Shown: piece by piece, positions 9,701 to 17,944 of the stretch
How the letters are laid out: each line of letters begins with the position of its first letter
How positions within the stretch are numbered: position 1 is the first letter of the stretch
Source of the DNA: Liolophura sinensis
Taxonomy: Eukaryota; Mollusca; Polyplacophora; Chitonida; Chitonidae
Direction of reading: 5' to 3'
Assembly: GCF_032854445.1 (NCBI RefSeq)
Contig: NC_088307.1
Coordinates: 22,878,001 to 22,942,000 of the forward strand
Length of the DNA stretch: 64,000 nucleotides
Notes under the pieces: model-generated
What the model was told of the DNA's origin: nothing
Database searches by the model: none
Seen by the model: only the letters and a program-made list of their open reading frames with translations
Program-made: the position numbers and the translations under genes

Positions 9701-12007
9701 ACATGGGCATGGATGTATTAGGTATTTGTGATTTATGTTGTGTGCTGTTTTGTTGTAACATTGTTCAGGCCTATTTGTATGCCTGTCTACATAGCCTTGG
9801 ATTTGTGGAAGGGGTGGGGCCATCGCGTTGCTAAGGACATGGGCATGGGTGAGCTATAGTAGCATGGCATACTGCTATTGTTCATGCCTCTCTGCCTGTT
9901 GTTCAAGTCCAGCTCATTCTGGCTTCCTTTCCGGCAGAACGTGGGAAGGTCTTCCAGCAACCTGCGAATAGTCGTGGGTTTTCCCCAGGCTGTGCCTGGT
10001 TTCCTCCCTTCATAATGCTGGTCGCCATCGTATAAGTGAAATATTCTTGAGTACAGCGTAAAACACCAATCAATAAATAAATAAATAAGTCTCAGCCGGT
10101 GAAGGACAAGGACATTATGTGAAATTGAATTACTCTTTGCTACACTTCCTGTTTGCCTTTTCCATCAGTGTGTACAGCACAAACATATTCACGAAAGTCA
10201 CATTAACTCTTGTCTCTGTGTTTCTAGGTGATGTGCCCCTCCACTTAAGCATCAGACAGACGTCTGACAGTGGGAAGCCGATAGTGGTGTCTGATCCAGA
10301 CAGTCCACAGGTTAGTGAGCCACAATTTCAGTCGTCATCATATGACTGAAAAATTGTTAAGTATGACGTTAAATCCCAAGCACTCACTCACTCACTCACA
10401 ATTTCAGTCTCTCTACAATCACATCAGTTAGGCCAGACAATGAGTATGTCACTACTCTTTTATAATATCAATTTATTTTTTTATTTGATTGGTGTTTTAC
10501 GCCGTACTCAAGAATATTTCACTTATACGACGGCGGCCAGCATTATGGTGGGAGGAAACCGGGCAGAGCACGAGGAAAACCCACGACCATGCGCAGGTTG
10601 CAGCCAAAACTTCCCACGTACGGCCGCAGAGGAAGCCAGCATAAGCCGGACTTGAGCTCACAGCTACCGCATTGGTGAGAGACTCATGGGTCATTACACT
10701 GCGCTAGCGCGCTAACCAATTGAGCTTATAATATCAAGGCAGGAACTATAGCTATATGCGATGTGCCTGATAAAATGAAGATGGTTCTGTTGTAGCTGCT
10801 AACAATCCTGACTTGTAGTCAACTGGATTTGGCTGTGGAGGAGTAGTTAATGTGTTTACCTTTCAGGAGGCTTGCTCTGAGTTACCTCCCTTGTTACACG
10901 ACAGTGACTATGATATAGCGCGAGATTAGTGTTTGAGACGTGAAGCTACAAGAAGTGGGACCCTGCCTGTTAAAGCATGTGATAACCTATGTAGGCTATG
11001 TGATGACAGGTAAATTATTTTCTAATAACAGCATGTGAAAGTACATGATAACAACCTTTAAGAGTGGTAGAAATGTCTCAAGATCTTAAATCAAGTCCAT
11101 GAATTTCAGCTTAAGAGCCTATTGTAATTAATTAGAGCCAGGATTTTAAAAATTATTTCCGAATAAATTTATAAAATATTTATATTAAATTTAAATATTT
11201 ATCTTAGGCTTTTCAAAATAAGTTTACAAAATTAAAATCTGCCATAAAGCTAAGTCTTCAATTACCTTATACCACTTTAGCTCCAAAATTTGTCATTATC
11301 CATTTTCTGAGGTCGCACCTAGTCACAGCTTTCTCCTAAAAACGCGCCTTTTAAACGAGAGAGTGAGTGAGGGGAGGTAATTCGGTGCAGCGGTTTTCCT
11401 TGTATGTTGTACATCATGCGATTTCAAACCTGGTCTTGGGCAGGCAATTTCTGTATTCTTTCCCTGTGACAGTTCATGGAGACAATAAGCCGTCAACAGT
11501 GGTCATATCATGGTATGGCTGTTTGTGCAGTCTGTTTGTTTAAGATCACTTTTCTCATGCCAGTGTGATCTGGATATCCATATGTCTTATTTGGGATTGT
11601 CGGTCAGAGCATCAGCACAACTGTAGCAATGAAAGCATGAGCAATTTACAAGGAGTACATTGTCTCCACTTGGTTTACTAGATTTCAAGCGTTCGTTTTG
11701 TGGTTGGACAGTAAACATGTATCAGTTTTTGTTGAACAAATCTTTAGACAATGTCGGCATTCAAAAAAACCCAGTGAAAACAGTTTGGAGATGTTAATTG
11801 CAAATTTTTTTTTTCTTACTTCATACAAATAATTTTGGATTTCATTTTTGTGTGCTACTTTTAATCTCTTGTTTTTTGGTTTCCACCCTTATTTTTTTGT
11901 TGTTGTTTTTTTCCTTAAAAGAAACTGTGTGATTTAATCTTCAGGCTATGGCGTACAGAAGTATAGCAGATGAGACTATCAAGCGGTTACCTCCCCCTTT
12001 GCAGTGA
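754..12007 (+). CDS. NUBPL: NUBPL, mitochondrial Fe-S cluster carrier P-loop ATPase (3' seven exons; 5' part outside window)
   Basis: Exons are 754-844, 2160-2199, 7348-7438, 7832-7925, 9515-9721, 10228-10310 and 11945-12007 (stop TGA). All introns are GT-AG and the phases join to one open frame of 222 residues. Visible Mrp/NBP35 motifs, in order: [17 protein letters not shown] after the missing P-loop, the NYGIKCMSMGF block across exons 2 and 3, the Walker B-type DMPPGTGD in exon 4, and the CPNC Fe-S ligand pair ([15 protein letters not shown]) in exon 5. The end, [10 protein letters not shown], matches the family C-terminus. Human NUBPL is about 319 aa, so roughly the first third, with the targeting peptide and the KGGVGKS P-loop, lies upstream of position 1. 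The family binds a 4Fe-4S cluster and helps assemble complex I in the mitochondrial matrix. The cytosolic NUBP1/NUBP2 fit less well because of the NYGI-MSMGF spacing and the C-terminus. Introns hold SINEs, a LINE relic, a MITE and a large splice-site-containing minisatellite. Confidence 0.95.
905..1100 (+). repeat. Interspersed repeat C, copy 1
   Basis: ACTCCTCACAGTGCATGCTT, CACTGCCACCACTAGACATG and CTTGACCTTTGGGGCTTGTG match, in reverse, the segment at 36600-36850. Family unknown. Confidence 0.7.
1295..1431 (+). mobile_element. SINE-A, 5'-truncated, diverged
   Basis: Matches the family from GTGGGAAGGTCTGCCAGCAA to the TATTCTTGAGTACAGCCTAA tail and (AAAT)n end. Confidence 0.85.
1773..2040 (+). 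mobile_element. SINE-A, full length
   Basis: Runs from GGGGCCTCCTTGGCACAG through the B-box region to TTGAGTATGGCGTAAAACAC and (AAAT)n. It lies in sense orientation in a NUBPL intron, ending about 120 bp before the acceptor of exon 2160-2199. Confidence 0.93.
2430..3826 (-). mobile_element. Decayed non-LTR retrotransposon (CR1/jockey-like LINE), internally deleted
   Basis: On the minus strand, 3826-3428 encodes an endonuclease-domain relic with [20 protein letters not shown], a FRKDR motif and [13 protein letters not shown]. About 3330-3125 encodes a reverse-transcriptase C-terminal relic with [18 protein letters not shown] and [14 protein letters not shown]. The catalytic middle of the reverse transcriptase is missing between them, so a deletion joined the two ends. 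A further 3'UTR-like part may reach about 2430. It sits in NUBPL intron 2200-7347, antisense to the gene, and is not functional. Confidence 0.75.
3862..7347 (+). repeat. 77-bp minisatellite carrying ~45 copies of the NUBPL 3' splice site and exon start
   Basis: About 45 tandem 77-bp units fill the end of the second NUBPL intron in this window and run straight into the true acceptor of exon 7348-7438. Each unit holds TTTGTGGCTTTCAG followed by CATGACTATGGGGTTTGTG and TGTAATACCTGTAG. The true junction reads CTTTCAG then CATGTCTATGGGGTTTATG, so about 21 nt of exon start plus the preceding intron end have been multiplied. Units differ at a few sites (GTATGT versus GTCTGT after the exon-like part; TTCACATATCAG versus CTCACATGTAAG), and pairs of variants alternate in places. 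The unit length is not a multiple of three, and the chains of 65-residue open frames across it are not genes. Confidence 0.97.
7665..7800 (+). mobile_element. tRNA-headed SINE fragment
   Basis: GGGAGCGAGTTTGCAGTGCT and AGTGTTGGACATGAGGGGTG share layout with the copy at 55390-55540. The A box is degraded (TAACTCAGTTG), so it is not a tRNA gene. Confidence 0.6.
7943..8267. mobile_element. MITE-like element in a NUBPL intron
   Basis: The left end TACCCTATTTCCTCTAATTT mirrors the right end AATTAGAAGAAATAGGGTA as an inverted repeat. Internal AAAAGTAAAGATGTGAG and TTATTCATTAGATGG match the element at 54638-54857. It contains the 21-bp repeat expansion. Confidence 0.75.
8086..8215. repeat. ~21-bp minisatellite inside a MITE-like element
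   Basis: Five to six units of ACTCCTGCTACAATTACATGT lie in NUBPL intron 7926-9514, inside the element at 7943-8267. Confidence 0.85.
8648..8790 (-). mobile_element. SINE-A, old and diverged
   Basis: The segment from ACTCAAGAACATTTCACTTT through GGCCAGCGTCATGATGGGAG to GAAGGAGCCAGC matches the antisense SINE-A body with many changes. Confidence 0.7.
8938..8968 (-). repeat. Orphan inverted fragment of the 77-bp NUBPL repeat
   Basis: On the minus strand this reads CAGCATTGTCTGTGGCTTTC AGCATG, a near-exact match to the acceptor part of the 77-bp unit, placed in a later NUBPL intron in opposite orientation. Confidence 0.75.
9806..9860 (+). repeat. Second copy of the 3' end of NUBPL exon 9515-9721 inside the following intron
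   Basis: The exon end CATCGTGTGGCTAAGGACAT GGGCATGG recurs as CATCGCGTTGCTAAGGACAT GGGCATGG about 136 bp downstream, followed by GTGAGC, a stronger donor match than the true GTATTT. The downstream intron also shares a TTGTTCAGGCCT-like segment (9761 and 9878), so this is a two-unit tandem duplication of the exon-intron junction. Confidence 0.85.
9900..10088 (+). mobile_element. SINE-A, 5'-truncated
   Basis: Starts at the B-box region (GTTCAAGTCC) and ends TTGAGTACAGCGTAAAACAC plus (AAAT)n. It lies sense in a NUBPL intron. Confidence 0.93.
10320..10405 (+). mobile_element. SINE-B 3' tail fragment at a NUBPL donor
   Basis: CAGTCGTCATCATATGACTG, AAAAATTGTTAAGTATGACG and (CACT)n begin about 10 bp after the donor of exon 10228-10310. 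Confidence 0.8.
10472..10725 (-). mobile_element. SINE-A with 12-bp TSD
   Basis: Reverse-orientation copy lacking about 12 bp of the tRNA head. It is flanked by a perfect TTATAATATCAA duplication (10460-10471 and 10726-10737). Antisense to NUBPL. Confidence 0.94.
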
Positions 12008-12449
12008 TCCATCATTGAATAAGCTCTAGTGACCTTGAGTGCCATATATTGACCTTGAGTGCCAGATTTTGGAGGGAAAGGGTGTGACAGGAGTCTTGTA
12101 CTGCAGCACCGGTACAAAAGAATGCTGACTACTGATAATTATTAAGTTCTTTCTATGTAATGATTCTGTACATCAGCTCTCAAAGCTGATGGACGCGTAC
12201 ATTATAAAATTCATTAAGTATTGGGATAAATGAAGAGTCAACTGTAGGAGTGGTGATAAGGGTTTGTATGAATCAAGGGGGATATTTCCTCTTGGTATAC
12301 TATAGGGCAGCTATAGGACAGAAATTATCTGAAGCGTTAAGTCCATGTAGGTGTACTAGTATTAGCTGGTCCTTTGTTTGCTGGATAAATTGTTCTTAGC
12401 CTTTTTGCACATACTAAGGCTATGTATCATTAAGGAGCATTTATTATGT

Positions 12450-12455
12450 ATTAAA
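12450..12455 (+). terminator. Possible NUBPL polyadenylation signal
   Basis: ATTAAA lies about 440 bp after the stop codon. No canonical AATAAA was found between the stop and this point. Weak evidence only. Confidence 0.2.
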
Positions 12456-13334
12456 TAGTAAATGATATGGTTTGGTGAACTTTGTATAATGTTGACAGAA
12501 TTTTGATATGTTACAAGGTTGCTGCCTGAAATTTGGTGTAGTTCTACAATAGTTTTCTTGCGAGAAAAATCTTTTTAAATAATGATGGAAACAGTACTTT
12601 AACTGACATTGTTTTTTGACTGAAAGTTGTGGCTCACCTTGTCATGTTTTAGTAGAAATCTCATGTTTTTAAGTCTTAGCAAATAGGAAAAAATATTTTT
12701 GTCATTTGTAAATTACATGCATGTGGAGGATTTGTATTAGTCTCGGTGCTAGTTTGCTAAATCATACAAACTTATGATCTTCATTGTACTCTTTGAACTG
12801 TTCCGATACCTAGTTAAATACGTGACTCAAAAGTGTGTATGACAAGCCGCGAATCTGTAATTTACATATATGTACATATTGTTTGTATACAACCAAATGT
12901 ATACTTTAAACATACTGATGAAGCTAATTTTGCTGTTCTAGTTCAATTCCTAACATCAAATTCCATAAAACTTCTGGACAAAAGTTTTGTGAGGCATATA
13001 AATTTCCTAAAATATTACTTTTGGTATCTTTGGTGCTGAACCTTTGGTGTTTCTCCAGTGGTATACCATCCTACCTTCGATCAAACACCTTTCAAGATAA
13101 ACAAAACTCACACAATCAAGGAACACCAGTAACTTTGTCATGAATGAAAATTTTAGGTCATCTACCAAAAGTGATAATTAAATGTGAGTCCTGGGGAGTT
13201 TCATTGTTGCTGGCCAACTAACAAGTCTGATTTGTCATATGCATTTATTAATCGTTAATTGAAGCCTGCATTGTTAACAAGTGATGTAAGATATTTTAGT
13301 AAACATATATTCATTTACTTCCATCTTTCATTTG

Positions 13335-13480
13335 TTTCTCTTTTTAATTTATATATTTACACAATCTATACATTTACACAGTTTGTATATTAACACAATT
13401 TATTTTTTTTCACAATTTATATTTTTAAATAATTTATATATTTGCACAATATCTATATTTACACAATTTAATATATTTGT
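13335..13480. repeat. AT-rich irregular tandem repeat
   Basis: Repeated ATTTACACAATTTATATA-like units are interrupted by the SINE at 13493-13744 and resume briefly at about 13745-13765 (TATATTTACACAATCTATA), so the SINE probably inserted into the array. Confidence 0.7.
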
Positions 13481-13492
13481 AGGGGTTTAACA

Positions 13493-13744
13493 TGCAATTC
13501 AGCGCAATGACCCAGGAGCCTTTCACCGATGCGGTTGCTGTGAGTTCAAGTCCACTTCATGCTGGCTTACTCTCCGCCTTATGTGGAAAGGTCTGCCAGC
13601 AACCTGCGGATGGACTGGTCATAGGTTCCCTTGGGCAGAGAGCCCAGTTTCCTCCCATCATAATGCTGGTTGTCGTCATATAACTAAAATACTCTTGAGT
13701 ACGGCGTAGAACACGAATCAAATAAAGATATAAATAAATAAATA
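13493..13744 (+). mobile_element. SINE-A, 5'-truncated, intergenic
   Basis: Runs from GCGCAATGACCCAGGAGCC to CTTGAGTACGGCGTAGAACA and an (AAAT)n tail, inserted in an AT-rich repeat. Confidence 0.9.
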
Positions 13745-14888
13745 TATATTTACACAATCTATAAACAGTATCCTATAATAGAAGAATAATTCTGAAGGTG
13801 TGATCATTTCTTAATCCTAACTTCTGCTTGTTGGCAAATTACACAACTGAATGACTGCTGGCTAAATTGCTTCACCATCATCATACAGGTTCAACGGTTT
13901 TAAAATACCATCCTAGCTTGTACATAATTTTGGGGTACATGTATAATAAACTATATAGTGCATTCTGTGAAATGGGATGTCAGAACAAATAATTTTCAAC
14001 TCCTGCTACAAACAGCCTACAGCCAATGAGGTTGTGTATTTGAATTCAACTCTATATAGGCTGAAGATCGGCCTGTTTCTTCAACATTATTCTGTACGAA
14101 TGCCGAAGAGTTAGATTGAAACGGAGAGATCATCAAGCTTATTAAGCTTGCAAAGATCGATGGTACCAATAACTCTGAGCACAGGGCAGATCACCCTTAA
14201 GTCTTAACCCTTAAGTCTGCGCCTGAGCCTGCATGAAACACGAATCAAATAAATCAATAAATATTTTATTGCTTTTGCTGACTTGCCATGGGCCTAAATT
14301 TTTTTTTTCTTTTTTATACAAATGCTCAATATCACAGCTGCACAGTGACTGCGGTGATCTTAAATGTTCCACCCACATTACCGATAATGGAAATAATGTT
14401 TTTATTAACGCATTTCCTACTTTTTAACCTGTTTGGCAATCGACTTTCTGGCATTTGTCACTGGGACAGCCATTTCATAGCTTTACAATACCTGTATACT
14501 GTATTTCACGTAAAATTTGGCCTGTAAAATGACGCTTTCAGAAGCACCTACAGTTCTTAAAATAATTTTTTTGATGCTAACTTTTAACTTAAGAAGTTAA
14601 TAAAACTTCGCAAAATGTGAATAAATAAGGTTGGAGCAAAATACGTCTCTTGAATAAAACCGAACTGTAAGTGAAATACAGTAATCTCTTGTTAGGGTAG
14701 CTGTTTGGGATCTTGAAGAAGGGCAGTAACTCTTCATGCCCAACTCTTCAGCGGCGGAGGATAAAAGTGGTCTTTAGCGTGCGTGGCAACGGGGAAGCTA
14801 GTTTCACTTTGCCCCAAACAACTATCCTGGCTTGAAACAACCAGTTTGCCGTTATCTCACCATTACCAGTTCCATCAGTTAAACAGCC

Positions 14889-16428
14889 ATGGCCTGTGCG
14901 CCTGATTTTGTGGATGCTAAAATCCGGCAAAGGAAAGTTATTTTATTTTCGAAATCGTACTCTCCCGACTGTAAACGAGTCAAAGCAATCTTGGATGGAT
15001 ACAGTCTGCAAGGACTCGGCCTTTGAAGTCGTGGAAATTGAAAATCGTCAAGATTGTACTCAAATACAGAATTATTTCCAGATTTTGTGTCTGACAGACA
15101 ACAGATCGGTAAGTTCTCTATTATCACTCTCATAATCTGGGTGCTGGCTTCCCCTCCGGCTGTACGTGGAAATGTCTGTCATGCAGAAATCTGTCCGGTT
15201 TCCTCCCACCGTATTGCTGGCCGCCGTTGTATGAATGAAATATTCTTGGGTACGGCGTAAAACACCGATCAGTTAACGAAAAATATAAATATAATGTTTG
15301 TGACCTGTTCAAATCGCAATGGTTCAACTGCGTTAAATGTACTATATCCATTTTTTTCTATATATTTAACATTCATTCAGTCGGTAGACCGAATGTCAGA
15401 ATGTTAAACAAGAAGGGAGATCATCTAGCTTACTGAACTAGCTAGGTTTGATGTGTTATGGTTTTTCTTTTATGGAAACTTTCTGATCACGACACGTGTT
15501 TTAATACAACATTATGGGCGAAAAAATTTATTCTGACACCACAATGACACGTTGCAGAAGTGTGCATGTACAAAACTAATGGTAGCTGCTGTTAAATTGG
15601 CATAGAACAGTAAAAGGTTCAACTGTCAAGAATGAATGGATGTTTATGACCTAACGCCTCATTGGCAACGTTTCAGCCATATCGTGTCAAAGAAAGTATC
15701 ACGTAAAGACTGAGATCGCTTAATTGTTTTTCTGAACAATGGTCAATATCTACTAAATTAATGCAAATTTTGACAAACTCGACAGAGTCGCACGAAAAAT
15801 TTCCGTTGTTTAACATCTCCAATAGGAGTAAAGTATAAGGCCTTGTTTTAGTTTCACCTCACAGGTATAGTTTTAATTTCACCTGATATTGTGCCTATTT
15901 AGCCCTACGTATGTTCTTAAGTCCAAAAGTCCAAATGTCGGCATCTAGTTTCCTTAAATGCCCCTATCAAAGCCTTTGAAGCCTTTGTCACGTATAGTTT
16001 TCAGCATATTTCATCTGACATTGGCTAAACTTGTAATGACCGTGTGATAGAGATCATTGTGTTTTACAGGAGGTAATTTACATATCTTGCCATTGTAGAC
16101 GATATGAGGGTATACGTCTTGAGTATGGCGTTTATCAACGATCAAACAAGTAAAGAAATCAAGCAAAATTACCTTAAGATTCGTGATGTTTTTCACCAAA
16201 TTGAATCGAGTTAAAGACTTCCAAACGTTCATGGGTTCATTCACCAATATTTTCACCTGTTACAAGGCATTCCAGACGCCCAAACATGTATTTATTTCCT
16301 CTGTTTATATTGTGCAGGTCCCACAACTTTTCATCAAAGGGAAGTACGTGGGAGGAGAAAAAGAAATACCTATTCTCCACGACAGCGGCGAGTTGAAGAG
16401 ACTATTTACAGAGGCCCGTGCCTTGTGA
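14889..16428 (+). pseudogene. Glutaredoxin-like gene, two exons, with a 1-bp frameshift and altered active site
   Basis: Exon 1 is 14889-15108 and exon 2 is 16318-16428, with a GT-AG intron. The ATG sits in a good context (GCCATGG). The first frame gives KVILFSKSYSPDCKRVKAIL, the beta1-alpha1 region of glutaredoxins. The frame then stops at a TGA near 15026, while the frame one base later continues as FEVVEIENRQDCTQIQNYF up to the donor. Exon 1 is 220 nt, one more than a multiple of three, and exon 2 starts in phase 0 with VPQLFIKGKYVGGEKE, which carries the family's cis-Pro VP motif and GG motif. One surplus base around 15009-15012 explains the break; without it the length would be about 109 aa, normal for a dithiol glutaredoxin. 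The usual CPYC active site reads SPDC: the nucleophilic N-terminal Cys is Ser (TCT for TGT). Two defects suggest a decaying gene, but an assembly error for the indel is possible. The intron contains a 5'-truncated SINE. Confidence 0.75.
15140..15291 (+). mobile_element. SINE-A, partial, in the glutaredoxin-like intron
   Basis: Runs from GTGCTGGCTTCCCCTCCGGC to CTTGGGTACGGCGTAAAACA, starting about 30 bp after the donor of exon 1. Confidence 0.85.
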
Positions 16429-17944
16429 TACGAAAGGGATTGAATTGTTTCAATAGATTTACCTCAGGGATGACATTTTGCGTCTTGTTCACGTCAGAAC
16501 ACCTCAGAGTTTAAAAATGAAATGACGTTAAAGGTGGGTACGAGGCGATTGGACGCGTGTGGTTGTAAAGAATGAACTGGGCAAGATGATCACCGTGAAA
16601 AAAGGACTTTTATTTACAAGAACTGTTTATATGAATACATGTATATACTGGTGAATTATATATGAATTATATATTATATATTATATATGAATTATTATGT
16701 AAGTATAAAGGTATATACTGAATATACATTGTTTTTTTTTTGGGGGGGGGGGGAATTGTGCTGTAGAGACCTACCTTAAATTTGTATATTATCATGTAAA
16801 ATCCTTTAACGTGCATTTCTACTATTCCACGATTCCACGATAAGAAGTCATGGATTTACTTTTCAAACATTTGTTTAGGACTCGTGACATGAAACTCCTG
16901 GCTTTTAATTGGTACACAAATTCCATTGAAAGCGTTGCCCTATATCGTGAGCTAATTTACGAGACGATGGTAGAAGTGAAATATTCTTGAGTACGCCATG
17001 TAACACCAGTCAAATATCTTTCGAACTTTCCAGTGTTTGAATACAGCAAGTGATTGACACACATGTACATATCCACATATTATATAAATGTGTTCATATT
17101 ACGTATATTTGAGTTCATATTAGGCCTTTTTGGCAGGTTAACTCTATTATATGAAGTAGTATTATGTACTACACTGTCTTAAGGCTATATATTCCCCAGA
17201 GAAAACACTTCGTTGAAAACTGCCTTGAATCGTTCCTGTCAAGACCGAATATTGGTCGTCCCTTTCGGAAAAAAGTTCACAAGCATTTTTGTGGTTACAA
17301 GATAAATGGTGCTTACGAAACCGACATGCGTCTCTGATCACAAAATCATCGTTAAAAAATGGATGTTGGTGTGGCCTAACAACACATGACCACCCTTCCG
17401 AAAAAAAAAAAAAAAAAAAAAAAAAGAAGGAAAAAAATGGGGCGAACGGGCATTCGGACAGGAAATAACACTTTAGCATTTGTGTTATGCACGGTATTTG
17501 ATGAAACGCCTACATCGCCATTAGCTGGTTAGCCTGACCATCGGTCCGTTGCTTCAACGTAACTCTTAATGTACGATTACGGCCTGAAAGATTTGAACAC
17601 AGTAAGGAGACACACTTCACAGAGCACGCGCGAGATGTCTTAAAGCAGAGCGAAAGTCGCATATGGATGCAAATAGGCTATCCATGTTTTTCTTTAATAT
17701 CGCTCTACGCTCTTTTGGTGTCATTTTCAAACTGTCACACCCTGAAATTTGAGTGGCTGAAAACTGATGACATTTAACTGACTCACCTCTGTTCTGTCAG
17801 CATAATTTATTTCCCACATGCTTTGGACGAAAAGACAATTTCAGGTGTGATCTATTCGATACTGACTGGCCGAACGTTGAAGCCATGAACTAAAAACAAT
17901 GGACTCATCCTCAGACTAATTTCTAGCCGGTCCAGATCATATCC
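16429..17944. other. Intergenic between the glutaredoxin-like gene and the SGLT 3' end
   Basis: Holds AT-rich ATTATATATTATATAT stretches near 16660, a T9G12 run near 16731, a SINE-A tail remnant near 16978 and a poly-A run at 17401-17425. The 105-residue open frame that crosses that run is not convincing. Confidence 0.6.

Larger units (their letters stand above)
12008..14888. other. Intergenic: NUBPL 3'UTR, AT-rich repeat, SINE, then glutaredoxin-like upstream region
   Basis: Apart from the listed repeats I see no coding signal. Open frames such as the one at 14288-14527 have no recognisable domain. Confidence 0.6.

Noticed and set aside
17162-17479. 105-residue minus-strand open frame
   Set aside because: It depends on a run of about 25 A bases giving poly-Phe; no domain.
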